Source: Pseudomonas sp. HAR-UPW-AIA-41 (GTDB lineage: Bacteria > Pseudomonadota > Gammaproteobacteria > Pseudomonadales > Pseudomonadaceae). From it: a stretch of 64,000 nt of DNA. This document shows positions 29,577 to 46,266 of the stretch, one piece after another; within the stretch, counting starts at the first letter, position 1, and each line of letters begins with the position of its first letter. A model generated the notes under the pieces. That model was given only the letters and a program-made list of their open reading frames with translations. It had not been told where the DNA came from and made no database searches. The translations under genes were made by a program, and so were the position numbers. The stretch lies in assembly GCF_002304225.1 (NCBI RefSeq), contig NZ_NSLB01000002.1:434001-498000 (forward strand), read 5' to 3'.

Positions 29577-30470
29577 ATGAATCGCTGGGAAGGCCTGGAT
29601 GAATTCGTCGCCGTGGCCGAATGTGGCCAGTTCAGCGCCGCCGCCAAGCGCCTGGGGTTGTCCAACTCTCAGGTGAGTCGACAGGTTGCCCAGCTGGAGG
29701 AGCGTCTGCAAACCCGCCTGTTCTATCGCAGTACGCGCAAGGTCAGCCTGACGGAGGCCGGACAGACCTTTCTCCATCACTGCCGGCGCCTGCAGGATGC
29801 CCGAGAGGAAGCCCTGCGCGCCGTCGGCGATCTGGCTGGCGAACCCAAGGGACTCTTGCGCATGACTTGCGCCGTGGCTTACGGCGAGCGCTTCATCGTG
29901 CCACTGGTCAACGAGTTCATGGCCAATCATGACCAGTTACGGGTAGAGATCGAACTGAGCAACCAGACCCTTGATCTGCTACAGAACGGCATGGACCTGG
30001 CCATCCGCCTGGGGCGTCTGCAGGACTCTCGTCTGGTGGCTACCCGCCTGGCGCCACGGGTCATGCACCTGTGTGCGGCACCTGGCTACCTGCAGCGCTA
30101 TGGACGCCCGCACTCCCTGTCGGAACTGACGCGACACAATTGCCTGGTCGGCAGCAGCGAGCAATGGAGTTTCCAGCAGGATGGCCGCGAACTGGCCCTG
30201 CGGGTGCAGGGCAACTGGCGCTGCAACAGCGGCGAGGCGGTACTGGATGCAGCTTTGCGTGGATTCGGCCTGTGCCAGCTGCCGGATTACTATGTGCGTA
30301 GCCCTTTGAGCGACGGGCGACTGATCGACCTGCTGCCCCAGCACCGGCCACCGCATACCGCGGTCTGGGCGCTGTATCCACAACAGCGCCACCTGTCGCC
30401 CAAGGTACGCCTGCTGGTCGATCACCTGAAAACACGGCTATCGGAGCGGCCTGAATATACCGGCCACTAG
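29577..30470 (+). CDS. gfnR: LysR-family regulator, probable activator of the formaldehyde genes (GfnR-like)
   Basis: The 297-residue protein has an N-terminal winged helix-turn-helix (FSAAAKRLGLSNSQVSRQVA, about 19-38; ERLQTRLFYRSTRKVSLTEAG) and a LysR substrate-binding domain. Its start is 105 bp from adhC on the opposite strand, the usual LysR layout. In P. aeruginosa the regulator at this position (GfnR) controls adhC-fghA, so the same role is inferred here. The intergenic region holds an AATAAT...ATTATT repeat, but I cannot fix the operator. Confidence 0.88.
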   Translation: MNRWEGLDEFVAVAECGQFSAAAKRLGLSNSQVSRQVAQLEERLQTRLFYRSTRKVSLTEAGQTFLHHCRRLQDAREEALRAVGDLAGEPKGLLRMTCAVAYGERFIVPLVNEFMANHDQLRVEIELSNQTLDLLQNGMDLAIRLGRLQDSRLVATRLAPRVMHLCAAPGYLQRYGRPHSLSELTRHNCLVGSSEQWSFQQDGRELALRVQGNWRCNSGEAVLDAALRGFGLCQLPDYYVRSPLSDGRLIDLLPQHRPPHTAVWALYPQQRHLSPKVRLLVDHLKTRLSERPEYTGH

Positions 30471-30472
30471 CC

Positions 30473-31183
30473 TCAGCGCTTGTCGGCCCAGCGCCGGCGC
30501 AGCCAGTCGAGGTCTTCCGGGCGAGTGACCTTGAGATTATCGGCGCGCCCCTCGATCAGACGCGGCGCCTGCCCCGCCCATTCCAGCGCCGAAGCCTCAT
30601 CGGTGATCGCCACGCCGGCCACCAGCGCATCAGCCAGGGCTCGTTGCAGCGCACCGAGATGAAACATCTGCGGCGTATAGGCCTGCCAGATCACGCTGCG
30701 ATCGACCGTTTCGCGAACTCGCCCATCCACGCCAGCGCGCTTGAGCGTATCGCGCGCCGGCACGGCCAGCAGGCCACCTACGGCATCGTCAGCCAGCTCT
30801 GCGAGCAACAGGTCGAGATCGGAACGAGCCAGATTGGGCCGCGCAGCATCGTGCACCAGCACCCAGTCATCAGCCGCCGCGCCCAACTCATTGAGGCGCT
30901 GCAAACCACTGAGCACCGAGTCGGCACGCTCGGCACCACCACTGGCGCGCTGGATACGCGGGTCACGCGCCACCGGTAACTGCGGCCAGTAGGGATCATC
31001 CTCGGCCAGACAAACCACCAGCCCCCTGAGGCCGGGGTGGTCGAGAAAACAGGAGAGGGTATGTTCGAGAATGGTCTTGCCGGCCAGTGCCAGGTATTGC
31101 TTGGGACGGTCGGCGCGCATGCGCGAACCGATACCGGCAGCCGGAATCACCACCCAGAACGATGGCAAAGTCACAGCGCTCAT
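30473..31183 (-). CDS. ispD: 2-C-methyl-D-erythritol 4-phosphate cytidylyltransferase
   Basis: IspD transfers CMP to methylerythritol phosphate in the MEP pathway. The 236-residue protein has the nucleotidyltransferase signature VIPAAGIGSRMRADRPKQYL (about 12-31), GGAERADSVLSGLQ, and VHDAARPNL. Its ATG overlaps the ftsB stop as ATGA, so the pair is coupled, as in many gammaproteobacteria. Confidence 0.97.
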   Translation of the reverse strand: MSAVTLPSFWVVIPAAGIGSRMRADRPKQYLALAGKTILEHTLSCFLDHPGLRGLVVCLAEDDPYWPQLPVARDPRIQRASGGAERADSVLSGLQRLNELGAAADDWVLVHDAARPNLARSDLDLLLAELADDAVGGLLAVPARDTLKRAGVDGRVRETVDRSVIWQAYTPQMFHLGALQRALADALVAGVAITDEASALEWAGQAPRLIEGRADNLKVTRPEDLDWLRRRWADKR

Positions 31184-31461
31184 TCGGCCAGCTGATAGAG
31201 GGTCTCGCCCTCTTTAACCATGCCCAGCTCGTGACGGGCACGCTCCTCGACGGTTTCCGTACCCTGCTTGAGCTCAAGCACTTCAGCCTCGAGGATGCGA
31301 TTGCGCTCCAGCAACTGCTCATTCTCGGCCTGTTGCTCTGCAATCTGCTGCTGCAGCGCCTGCACCTGAGCCAGACTGCCATCACCAACCCACAGGCGAT
31401 ACTGCAGACCGGCAAGGATCAGGACCAGGAGAACGAACAGCCAATACGGGGCTTTAGGCAT
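31180..31461 (-). CDS. ftsB: Cell division protein FtsB
   Basis: FtsB is a bitopic inner-membrane protein that links FtsL and FtsQ in the divisome. The product has a membrane segment near the N-terminus (YWLFVLLVLILAGLQYRLW), a coiled coil (LAQVQALQQQIAEQQAENEQ onward) and the conserved ERARHELGMVKEGETLYQL tail. The start at 31461 (MPKAPYWLF) fits P. aeruginosa FtsB; an ATG at 31479 would add six residues. Neither start has a clear ribosome-binding site, and a terminator lies 22 bp upstream. Confidence 0.95.
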   Translation of the reverse strand: MPKAPYWLFVLLVLILAGLQYRLWVGDGSLAQVQALQQQIAEQQAENEQLLERNRILEAEVLELKQGTETVEERARHELGMVKEGETLYQLAE

Positions 31462-31482
31462 CGCAGCAGTAATATCCATATG

Positions 31483-31509
31483 AAAAGGGCAGCTTGCGCT
31501 GCCCTTTTT
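31483..31509 (-). terminator. Terminator of eno, abutting ftsB
   Basis: Read on the minus strand, AAAAAGGGCAGC, loop GCAA and GCTGCCCTTTT form a strong stem with flanking A and T runs. It is downstream of eno and the palindromic element, and it ends just before the ftsB start region. Confidence 0.75.
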
Positions 31510-31528
31510 ACCATTTCCTGCCCGCCTA

Positions 31529-32968
<1,440 letters not shown>

Positions 32969-32981
32969 TCAGTCGAATGCG

Positions 32982-35607
<2,626 letters not shown>

Positions 35608-35621
35608 CTACCGGAAAGCCC

Positions 35622-36941
35622 CTACCAGCTCAAACCCACGTCACTCGTCGGAGGCTCCCACAGCAGTTGCGCCCCCTCCCCGCTCACACGGTCATAACCC
35701 GGCAATGCAGCCACGGCCAGCAGTTCCGCACCGGCGTAAACCAGCGGCAGGCGATCACGGACAAAGACCGGGATGCGCGCCTCGTTGAGCAGACGCTTGA
35801 GGTCACGCCGGCCTCGCAGAGGGTGGACCAGACTCTCGCCACCCCGGCGATAGGTCACACGTAACGGTCCGACTGGAGCTTCCCCCGACCAGCGCAGCCG
35901 GCCGTTGCCCGGCAACACCAGCACCGACTGCGGACTCTCCCAAGAAACTCCGGCGGCGGGCGCTCGCAGCCAATCCCCGCTCAGCCACCACAACCGTTCG
36001 TCAGATCGATGCAGTTCCCCGCCATGCAGGCGCCAGATTGGCTGAGCACCCGCCTGCGCATCGCGCAGCGAACACCAGCCGGCCCAGTGCCGTTCATCCG
36101 GCAGCAAGGTCAGCGGCGCGAGAAAATGGCGCAGGGCATTGCGCTGACGAGCCTCGCTGAGATCACGCAAAGGGCCGAGCAGGAGCGACGGCAACGTCCG
36201 CCAGGGCAACTCAAAAGCAACTCTGGCAGGCGCAAGATCCTGCTCGGCAAGCTCACCGAGCAATTCATCCGCCTCGCGAAGCTGACGCGCCGAGCGCTGC
36301 AGATTGGCATCCAGCGCCGGCCAATGCTCGCGCAAAGGAGGCAACACGGCATGACGCAGGTGGTTGCGACTCAGGCGGGTATCGGCATTGCTCGGATCAT
36401 CCACCCAGCGCAGTTGATGCTCACGGGCATAGCACTCCAGCTCGCCGCGCGTACAGCCGAGCAAAGGACGCAGCAAATGACCACCCGCGAACGCACGCTG
36501 CACCGGCATGCCTGCCAGTCCGCGCACACCGGCGCCTCTCAGCAGGCGAAAAAGTACGGTTTCCACCTGATCATCGCCATGCTGGGCCGTCAGCAGCACC
36601 TCACCTGGGGCCAATTCCGCGGCCAGTGCCGCATAGCGGGCCTGACGGGCAGCCTGTTCAATGCTCGCGCCTTCCGCCACCTGCACAGCAACCGACCGGA
36701 ACGGCACGCCGAGCTGCGCGCACACTGCCGCGCAATGTTCCGGCCACTGCGCCGCCACAGCCTGAAGGCCATGACTGACATGCAACGCCCGCAGCGGCGG
36801 CAAAACGTGATGGCGGCGCAAGCCAGCCAGCAGATGCAGCAGCACCGTGGAGTCCAGCCCACCGGAGAAGGCCAGCAGCCAGCCCGGCGCCTGACGCCAG
36901 GGCTGCAGGATGGACAGCAAGGATTGTTCGAGACGGTTCAT
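35622..36941 (-). CDS. tilS: tRNA(Ile)-lysidine synthetase
   Basis: TilS converts C34 of the CAU-anticodon isoleucine tRNA to lysidine. The 439-residue protein has the PP-loop SGGLDSTVLLHLL (about 26-38), the central LTAQHGDDQVETVLFRLLRG and VDDPSNADTRLSRNHLRH, and a C-terminal domain with GGESLVHPLRGRRDLKRLL. It is separated from accA by a terminator and from pyrG by about 155 bp. Confidence 0.96.
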   Translation of the reverse strand: MNRLEQSLLSILQPWRQAPGWLLAFSGGLDSTVLLHLLAGLRRHHVLPPLRALHVSHGLQAVAAQWPEHCAAVCAQLGVPFRSVAVQVAEGASIEQAARQARYAALAAELAPGEVLLTAQHGDDQVETVLFRLLRGAGVRGLAGMPVQRAFAGGHLLRPLLGCTRGELECYAREHQLRWVDDPSNADTRLSRNHLRHAVLPPLREHWPALDANLQRSARQLREADELLGELAEQDLAPARVAFELPWRTLPSLLLGPLRDLSEARQRNALRHFLAPLTLLPDERHWAGWCSLRDAQAGAQPIWRLHGGELHRSDERLWWLSGDWLRAPAAGVSWESPQSVLVLPGNGRLRWSGEAPVGPLRVTYRRGGESLVHPLRGRRDLKRLLNEARIPVFVRDRLPLVYAGAELLAVAALPGYDRVSGEGAQLLWEPPTSDVGLSW

Positions 36942-36952
36942 TGGCCAAGCTT

Positions 36953-36982
36953 AAAACAACAACGGGCCCGCAGGCCCGTTGT
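36953..36982 (-). terminator. Terminator of the dnaE-accA unit
   Basis: ACAACGGGCC, loop CGCA and GGCCCGTTGT form a 10-bp stem between accA and tilS. On the minus strand it is followed by TGTTTTAAG, an acceptable T-rich tail. Confidence 0.65.
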
Positions 36983-36999
36983 GTTGAAACTCAAAGCGA

Positions 37000-37950
37000 T
37001 CAAGCCACGCCGTAGCTCATCAGGCGCTCGTAACGACGCGCCAGCAGATCGGCGCTATCGAGCTTGTTCAGCACCTTGAGCTGCGCCAGCAACTCCTTGC
37101 GCAATGCATCGGCCATCGCCTGCGGATCACGATGCGCGCCGCCAAGCGGCTCGCTGACCACCTTGTCAACGATGCCCAGCCCCTTCAGACGCTCGGCCGT
37201 GATTCCCATGGCCTCAGCCGCATCCGGGGCTTTTTCCGCAGTTTTCCACAGAATCGAGGCACAACCTTCCGGCGAGATCACCGAATAGGTGGAGTACTGC
37301 AGCATGTTCAGTCGATCACAGACACCAATGGCCAGCGCACCACCAGAGCCGCCCTCACCCACCACGGTGGCGATGATCGGCGTCTTCAGGCGCGACATCA
37401 CCCGCAGGTTCCAGGCAATCGCCTCGCTCTGGTTGCGTTCCTCGGCATCGATGCCCGGATAAGCACCCGGTGTGTCGATGAAGGTGAGGATCGGCAGTTT
37501 GAAACGCTCGGCCATTTCCATCAGGCGGCAGGCCTTGCGGTAGCCTTCCGGTCGCGGCATGCCGAAGTTGCGGCGAACCTTCTCACGCACCTCACGGCCC
37601 TTCTGGTGGCCGATAACCATCACGGGCTGGTCTTCCAGACGGGCAATACCACCGACAATGGCGGCATCGTCGGAGAAATGCCGGTCACCGTGCAGCTCGT
37701 CGAATTCAGTGAAGATCAGGTCGATGTAATCGAGGGTATAGGGGCGACGCGGATGCCGGGCCAACTGGGCAATCTGCCAGCTGCTCAGGTTGTCGAAGAT
37801 GCTCTTGGTCAGACTGCGACTCTTGTCTTCGAGACGGGCGATCTCGTCACTGATATTCAGCGCGTTGTCATTGCCGACCAGGCGCAGCTCTTCGATCTTG
37901 GCTTGCAGTTCGGCAATCGGCTGTTCGAAATCGAGGAAATTCGGGTTCAT
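37000..37950 (-). CDS. accA: Acetyl-CoA carboxylase carboxyltransferase subunit alpha
   Basis: AccA pairs with AccD to carboxylate acetyl-CoA, the committed step of fatty-acid synthesis. The 316-residue protein starts [20 protein letters not shown], matching the pseudomonad start, and has [60 protein letters not shown] and [17 protein letters not shown]. Upstream in-frame codons to 37998 are leader. It is downstream of dnaE by about 120 bp on the same strand. Confidence 0.98.
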   Translation of the reverse strand: MNPNFLDFEQPIAELQAKIEELRLVGNDNALNISDEIARLEDKSRSLTKSIFDNLSSWQIAQLARHPRRPYTLDYIDLIFTEFDELHGDRHFSDDAAIVGGIARLEDQPVMVIGHQKGREVREKVRRNFGMPRPEGYRKACRLMEMAERFKLPILTFIDTPGAYPGIDAEERNQSEAIAWNLRVMSRLKTPIIATVVGEGGSGGALAIGVCDRLNMLQYSTYSVISPEGCASILWKTAEKAPDAAEAMGITAERLKGLGIVDKVVSEPLGGAHRDPQAMADALRKELLAQLKVLNKLDSADLLARRYERLMSYGVA

Positions 37951-38068
37951 AAGCATCCGTCTGGCTGTGGGCGGTGAAGCCCTGTCCGTGTCGCGCACGA
38001 GCTTGAGGTAACTACCTTAAGGGATCGTGCGCATGCGGTCGAGCAGGGCCGGGACTCTCGTCCCTGAC

Positions 38069-41590
<3,522 letters not shown>

Positions 41591-41618
41591 GAGCAGCCCT
41601 TGCTGGGTAAAACGACAA

Positions 41619-41638
41619 GGCCCGGATTGTACCGGGCC
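41619..41638 (-). terminator. Possible terminator between rnhB and dnaE
   Basis: GGCCCGG, a 6-nt loop and CCGGGCC pair perfectly in the 69-bp gap between rnhB and dnaE. The tail on the minus strand (TTGTCGTTTT) is only moderately T-rich, so it may be an attenuator. Confidence 0.4.
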
Positions 41639-41659
41639 TCGCGGGGAAACGACACGACG

Positions 41660-42262
41660 CTATTCGCCGCCTTCCAGCACCTGACGCACCGGACCGAACG
41701 AGCGCCGGTGAATCGGCGTGGCGCCCAGACGGCGCAGGGCCTCCAGATGCACCGCAGTGGGATAGCCCTTGTGCCCGGCAATTCCGTAACCGGGATAGAG
41801 AACATCGAGCTCGGCCATTTCACGGTCACGGCTGACCTTGGCCAGAATCGAGGCAGCCGCAATGGCCGGCACCTGGCTGTCACCCTTGACCACCGGCGCG
41901 CTCGGCACGGCCAGTTTCGGGCAGCGGTTGCCATCGATCAGCGCCAGACGCGGCGTTACCGACAACCCCTCTACCGCCCGCTGCATGGCCAGCATGGTGG
42001 CATGCAGGATATTCAAGCGGTCGATTTCTTCCACCTCGGCACGGGCGATGCACCAGGCCAGCGCCTTCTCGCGTATCTCGTCGAACAACTTATCACGCCG
42101 GGCTTCGCTCAGTTTTTTCGAATCATTGAGGCCGAGAATCGGTCGTGCCGGGTCGAGAATCACGGCGGCGGTAACCACAGGACCACAGAGCGGGCCGCGA
42201 CCGACCTCGTCCACCCCTGCCACCAGCTCCTCGACCAGGGTGAAATCCAGTCCCAGCTGCAT
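41660..42262 (-). CDS. rnhB: Ribonuclease HII
   Basis: RNase HII removes ribonucleotides from DNA and RNA-DNA hybrids. The 200-residue protein has the active-site segments [20 protein letters not shown] (Asp, Glu), [22 protein letters not shown] and [17 protein letters not shown]. Its ATG overlaps the lpxB stop as TGATG. The lpxB-rnhB-dnaE order is conserved. Confidence 0.97.
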   Translation of the reverse strand: MQLGLDFTLVEELVAGVDEVGRGPLCGPVVTAAVILDPARPILGLNDSKKLSEARRDKLFDEIREKALAWCIARAEVEEIDRLNILHATMLAMQRAVEGLSVTPRLALIDGNRCPKLAVPSAPVVKGDSQVPAIAAASILAKVSRDREMAELDVLYPGYGIAGHKGYPTAVHLEALRRLGATPIHRRSFGPVRQVLEGGE

Positions 42263-43389
42263 CAGCCACGCACCAGTTGCAGCACAGCATCGGCCGCCTG
42301 AGCCGAAGCATCCTGACGCAGGGCGCGATGAATGGTGTCGAAGCCCCGCGTCTGCGCGGCACCATCCAGCAGCAGGGTCGCCATGGTTTCAGCCAGTGCA
42401 TCAGGCGTGGCGGCCTCCTGCAGCAACTCCGGCACCAGCATGCGCCCGGCCAGCAGGTTGGGCAGCGAAACGTACGGACTGGTCACCAGGCGACGCAGGA
42501 TGCGGTACGTCAGATTGGCTACCCGGTAAGCCACCACCATCGGCCGCTTGAACAGCAAGGCTTCAAGCGTCGCCGTCCCCGACGCGATCAGCACTGCATC
42601 GCAGGCTGCCAGCGCCTCATGGGAGCGGCCATCGAGCAGCAACAGCGGCAAGTTGCGCCCACTGAGCAGTTCCTCGATCTGCCTGCGACGCTCGGCATTG
42701 GCACAGGGCAGTACGAAACGCACACCCGGACGGAGACTGCGCAGGCGCTCGGCGGCGTCGAGGAACAAGGCGCCCAGCTTGGCCACTTCTCCACCACGAC
42801 TACCCGGCATCAGCGCGACCACGCAATCCTCGGCATCCAGCCCAAGCGCCTGACGCGCGGCCTGCTTGTCAGCCTGCATGGGAATGCTGTTGGCCAGTGG
42901 ATGACCGACAAAACGCACCGGCACCTGATGCTCCAGATAGAACTGTGCCTCGAAGGGAAACAGACAGAGCATCAGGTCGCAGCCTTGGCGAATCTTCAGC
43001 ACGCGCTTCTGCCGCCAGGCCCAGACGGACGGGCTGACATAGTGCACCGTGCGGATGCCTGCCTGACGCAACTTCAGTTCAATGTTGAGGGTGAAATCCG
43101 GCGCATCGATGCCAATGAACACATCGGGTTTCTGCTCGATCAGGGTGCGAATCAGGCGCTTACGCCGTGCCAACAACTCAGGCAGGCGGCCGAGCACCTC
43201 GACCAGCCCCATCACCGAGAGACGCTCCATCGGGAAATAGGAGCGCAGCCCCTGAGCCTCCATCAACGGACCACCGACGCCGATGAACTCGATCTCGGCA
43301 TGCCGCTCGCGCAAGGCCTGCATCAGGCCAGCACCCAGGATATCGCCGGACGCTTCGCCCGCGACCAGCGCAACACGCAATTTGCTCAT
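42262..43389 (-). CDS. lpxB: Lipid-A-disaccharide synthase
   Basis: LpxB joins UDP-diacylglucosamine and lipid X into the lipid A disaccharide at the inner membrane. The 375-residue GT19 protein shows [20 protein letters not shown], the [20 protein letters not shown] block, [36 protein letters not shown] and [20 protein letters not shown]. It starts 7 bp after lpxA and is coupled to rnhB. Confidence 0.98.
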   Translation of the reverse strand: MSKLRVALVAGEASGDILGAGLMQALRERHAEIEFIGVGGPLMEAQGLRSYFPMERLSVMGLVEVLGRLPELLARRKRLIRTLIEQKPDVFIGIDAPDFTLNIELKLRQAGIRTVHYVSPSVWAWRQKRVLKIRQGCDLMLCLFPFEAQFYLEHQVPVRFVGHPLANSIPMQADKQAARQALGLDAEDCVVALMPGSRGGEVAKLGALFLDAAERLRSLRPGVRFVLPCANAERRRQIEELLSGRNLPLLLLDGRSHEALAACDAVLIASGTATLEALLFKRPMVVAYRVANLTYRILRRLVTSPYVSLPNLLAGRMLVPELLQEAATPDALAETMATLLLDGAAQTRGFDTIHRALRQDASAQAADAVLQLVRG

Positions 43390-43396
43390 GAAAGAC

Positions 43397-44173
43397 TCAG
43401 CGAGTGATGCCGCGGGTAGAGGCCAGAATCGAATCGCGGAATACCGCTACCTCTGGGAACTCGGTAGCCGACTCGGCCATCTCGGCCATAGCCTGCTCGA
43501 CGGTCAGCCCCTGGCGGTAGACGATCTTGTAAGCGCGACGCAGGGCGGCAATCGCCTCGGCAGAGAAGCCCCGGCGGCGCATGCCCTCGAAGTTCATGCT
43601 GCGTGCCTCGGCCGGGTTACCAAAGACGGTAACGTACGCCGGCACATCCTTACCGATTGCGGTGCCCATGCCGGAAAAGCTGTGGGCGCCGATACGGCAG
43701 AACTGATGAACCAGGGTAAAGCCGGACAGAATCGCCCAGTCATCCACCCAGACATGCCCGGCCAGCGCCGTGTTGTTGACCAGAATGCAGTGATTGGCAA
43801 TCACGCTGTCATGGCCCACATGGACATAGGCCATCAGCAGGTTGTGGTCGCCAATCGTGGTTTCGCTACGGTCCTGGACCGTACCACGGTGAATGGTCAC
43901 GCCTTCGCGAATCACATTGTGATCGCCAATCACCAGGCGGGTCGGCTCACCCTTGTACTTGAGGTCAGGGGTATCCTCACCTACCGAGGAAAACTGATAG
44001 ATGCGGTTGTGCTTACCAATAACAGTCGGCCCTTTGATAATCACATGAGGGCCAACCACGGTACCCTCGCCGATCTCCACATCAGGCCCGATAATCGACC
44101 AGGGGCCGACCTGAACGTCATCCGCCAGTTTGGCCGACGGATCGATGATGGCACGAGGGTCAATCAAACTCAT
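43397..44173 (-). CDS. lpxA: Acyl-[ACP]-UDP-N-acetylglucosamine O-acyltransferase
   Basis: LpxA adds the first hydroxyacyl chain in lipid A synthesis. The 258-residue protein is a left-handed beta-helix of hexapeptide repeats ([20 protein letters not shown]), with the catalytic His in [12 protein letters not shown] and a helical C-terminal domain. Its ATG overlaps the fabZ stop (ATGA). The lpxD-fabZ-lpxA-lpxB order is the standard one. Confidence 0.98.
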   Translation of the reverse strand: MSLIDPRAIIDPSAKLADDVQVGPWSIIGPDVEIGEGTVVGPHVIIKGPTVIGKHNRIYQFSSVGEDTPDLKYKGEPTRLVIGDHNVIREGVTIHRGTVQDRSETTIGDHNLLMAYVHVGHDSVIANHCILVNNTALAGHVWVDDWAILSGFTLVHQFCRIGAHSFSGMGTAIGKDVPAYVTVFGNPAEARSMNFEGMRRRGFSAEAIAALRRAYKIVYRQGLTVEQAMAEMAESATEFPEVAVFRDSILASTRGITR

Positions 44174-44610
44174 AGTTTGCGTTCCGCACAGATGATTTCG
44201 GCCGAACAGACTTCCTTGCCATCGACAGTGGCCTGACAGGCAAATTTCCAGATGCTGCGCTTGGCGCTGATGAAGCTGGCCTCCAGGACCAGTTGATCAC
44301 CCGGAGTCACCGGCGAGCGGAAGCGTAGCTTATCGGAGCCCACGAAATAATAGAGGGTTCCATCGGCTGGCTTCACGTTCATCATCTTGAAGCCGAGGAT
44401 ACCGGCAGCCTGTGCCATGGCTTCTACGATCAGCACGCCCGGCATGATGGGATGCTGGGGAAAGTGCCCATTGAAGAAAGGCTCGTTGATGCTGACATTC
44501 TTGTAGGCGCGAATGCGCTTGCCTTCAACATCCAGCTCGGACACCCGATCCACCAGCAGGAATGGATAGCGGTGCGGCAGGTATTCGCGAATTTCGTTGA
44601 TGTCCATCAT
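44170..44610 (-). CDS. fabZ: 3-hydroxyacyl-[ACP] dehydratase FabZ
   Basis: FabZ dehydrates hydroxyacyl-ACP in fatty-acid elongation and competes with LpxA for the same substrate. The 146-residue hotdog protein has [17 protein letters not shown], the active-site helix [20 protein letters not shown] (His and Glu), and [20 protein letters not shown]. It lies 46 bp after lpxD and is coupled to lpxA. Confidence 0.98.
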   Translation of the reverse strand: MMDINEIREYLPHRYPFLLVDRVSELDVEGKRIRAYKNVSINEPFFNGHFPQHPIMPGVLIVEAMAQAAGILGFKMMNVKPADGTLYYFVGSDKLRFRSPVTPGDQLVLEASFISAKRSIWKFACQATVDGKEVCSAEIICAERKL

Positions 44611-44656
44611 GATCGGGGAGAGCCTGTATCAGAAAAGGAAAGCCATCTGGCGCTTA

Positions 44657-45715
44657 TCAGGCATCAGATGAGGCGTCACCGTTCGGGGTCACTGCAGCCA
44701 GACGATTTTCCAGCTGTTTCAGACGCTTGGCCATATCATCGAGCTGACGAATGCGCGCAGCACTCTTCTTCCAGTCTGCAGCCGTCTGCATGGCTGTTCC
44801 GGAGGAATAGGCACCCGGCTCGGTAATCGAGCGAGTCACCATGGTCATGCCGGTAACGAAGACGTTATCGCAGACTTCAATGTGTCCAACCATGCCAACG
44901 CCACCAGCGATCATGCAGTGCTTGCCGATCTTGGTACTGCCCGAGATGCCGGCACAACCAGCCATGGCGGTGTGATCACCGACCTGCACGTTGTGCGCAA
45001 TCATGATCTGGTTATCCAGCTTCACACCATTGCCAATCTGCGTATCGGCGAGTGCACCACGGTCGATGGTGGTGTTGGCGCCAATCTCAACATCGTCACC
45101 GATGGTCACACCACCGATCTGGGCAATCTTCTGCCACACACCCTTCTCATTGGCGAAACCGAAACCCTCACCACCCAGCACAGCACCCGACTGAATCACA
45201 ACTCGCTCGCCAATGCACACGTCGTGATACAGGGTGACGCGCGGGGCCAGCCAGCCGTCAGCCGCGATCGAGCTACGGGCACCGATCACGCAATGCGCCC
45301 CCACAGTGACACGCGGCCCGATTACGGCGGCATCCTCAATAACGGCATAGGCGCCGATGGACGCACTGAGATCGACTTGAGCGGTGGCAGCAATCACTGC
45401 GGTAGGATGAATACCGGCAGCGACCTGCGGTTTGCGATCAAAAAGATGGGACAGACGCGCGTAGGCCAAGTAGGGATTAGCCACGATCAGCGCGTTACCG
45501 GCATAACCCTCGGCATCAGTCTCGGTCAACAGCACAGCAGCCGCCTTGCATGCAGCAAGGTACTTGCGGTACTGCGGATTGGCCAGGAAGCTCAACTGAT
45601 CAGGCTCGGCCTCTTGCAATGAAGCCAGACCCCGCACCTGGATATCGCTGGCACCACGCAGGGAGGCGCCAAGCTGCTCGGCCAGTTGGCCGAGCGTGAA
45701 CACCGGAGCAGCCAT
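44657..45715 (-). CDS. lpxD: UDP-3-O-(3-hydroxyacyl)glucosamine N-acyltransferase
   Basis: LpxD adds the second hydroxyacyl chain to UDP-acylglucosamine. The 352-residue protein has an N-terminal uridine-binding domain ([20 protein letters not shown]), a hexapeptide beta-helix with the catalytic His in [17 protein letters not shown], and a C-terminal helix with a polar tail. The ATG at 45715 is chosen; an in-frame TTG at 45721 overlaps the skp stop. Confidence 0.97.
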   Translation of the reverse strand: MAAPVFTLGQLAEQLGASLRGASDIQVRGLASLQEAEPDQLSFLANPQYRKYLAACKAAAVLLTETDAEGYAGNALIVANPYLAYARLSHLFDRKPQVAAGIHPTAVIAATAQVDLSASIGAYAVIEDAAVIGPRVTVGAHCVIGARSSIAADGWLAPRVTLYHDVCIGERVVIQSGAVLGGEGFGFANEKGVWQKIAQIGGVTIGDDVEIGANTTIDRGALADTQIGNGVKLDNQIMIAHNVQVGDHTAMAGCAGISGSTKIGKHCMIAGGVGMVGHIEVCDNVFVTGMTMVTRSITEPGAYSSGTAMQTAADWKKSAARIRQLDDMAKRLKQLENRLAAVTPNGDASSDA

Positions 45716-45717
45716 GA

Positions 45718-46221
45718 TCAACGCAGCTGATTCATGCGCTCGATGACTTGGCGGGTGATATCGAACTGTGGCTTCACGTCGACGACTGCGCCACGCTCCA
45801 GCACCAGGTCAAAACCACCCTTCTTGATCACTTCCTCAACAGCCTTGTCCAGTTTTGGCTTGAGCTGTTTGAGCATGTCACGGTCGGAAATTGCCTTGGC
45901 TTCGTTAAGTTCCTTGGACTGGAACTGGAAGTCACGCGCCTTCTGCTTGAACTCCAGCTCAAGACGCTCGCGCTCGGCCTGCTGCATCTTCTCGCCACCC
46001 TTGACCAGGCGATCCTGAATACTCTTGGCGCTCGACTCGAGCGTTTTAAGCTTGCTGAGCTGCGGGCCAAACTTCTTCTCGGCATCCACGGCGTACTTCT
46101 TAGCTGCATCAGACTCGAGCAGCGCCATCTGATAGTTCAGGACCGCGATGCGCATTTCGGCGAATGCCGGGGTGGCCAGCATGGCCGCGGTGAACAAAAC
46201 CACTTGAGTCAACTTACGCAC
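45718..46221 (-). CDS. skp: Periplasmic chaperone Skp (OmpH)
   Basis: Skp holds unfolded outer-membrane proteins in the periplasm as a trimer. A signal peptide ([20 protein letters not shown]) precedes [20 protein letters not shown] and long alpha-helical arms rich in Lys and Glu ([20 protein letters not shown]), ending [12 protein letters not shown]. The start is a GTG at 46221 with AGGAG six bases upstream; it aligns with the first residue of the P. aeruginosa protein. The product is about 167 residues. It lies between bamA and lpxD. Confidence 0.96.
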   Translation of the reverse strand: MRKLTQVVLFTAAMLATPAFAEMRIAVLNYQMALLESDAAKKYAVDAEKKFGPQLSKLKTLESSAKSIQDRLVKGGEKMQQAERERLELEFKQKARDFQFQSKELNEAKAISDRDMLKQLKPKLDKAVEEVIKKGGFDLVLERGAVVDVKPQFDITRQVIERMNQLR

Positions 46222-46266
46222 AATGCACTCCTGCAAAACACTTTTGTTGTAATAAACCGAACACAC

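Noticed and set aside
38051..38064. GGGAC-TCTC-GTCCC hairpin between dnaE and accA as a terminator
   Set aside because: The stem is only 5 bp and no T run follows on the minus strand.
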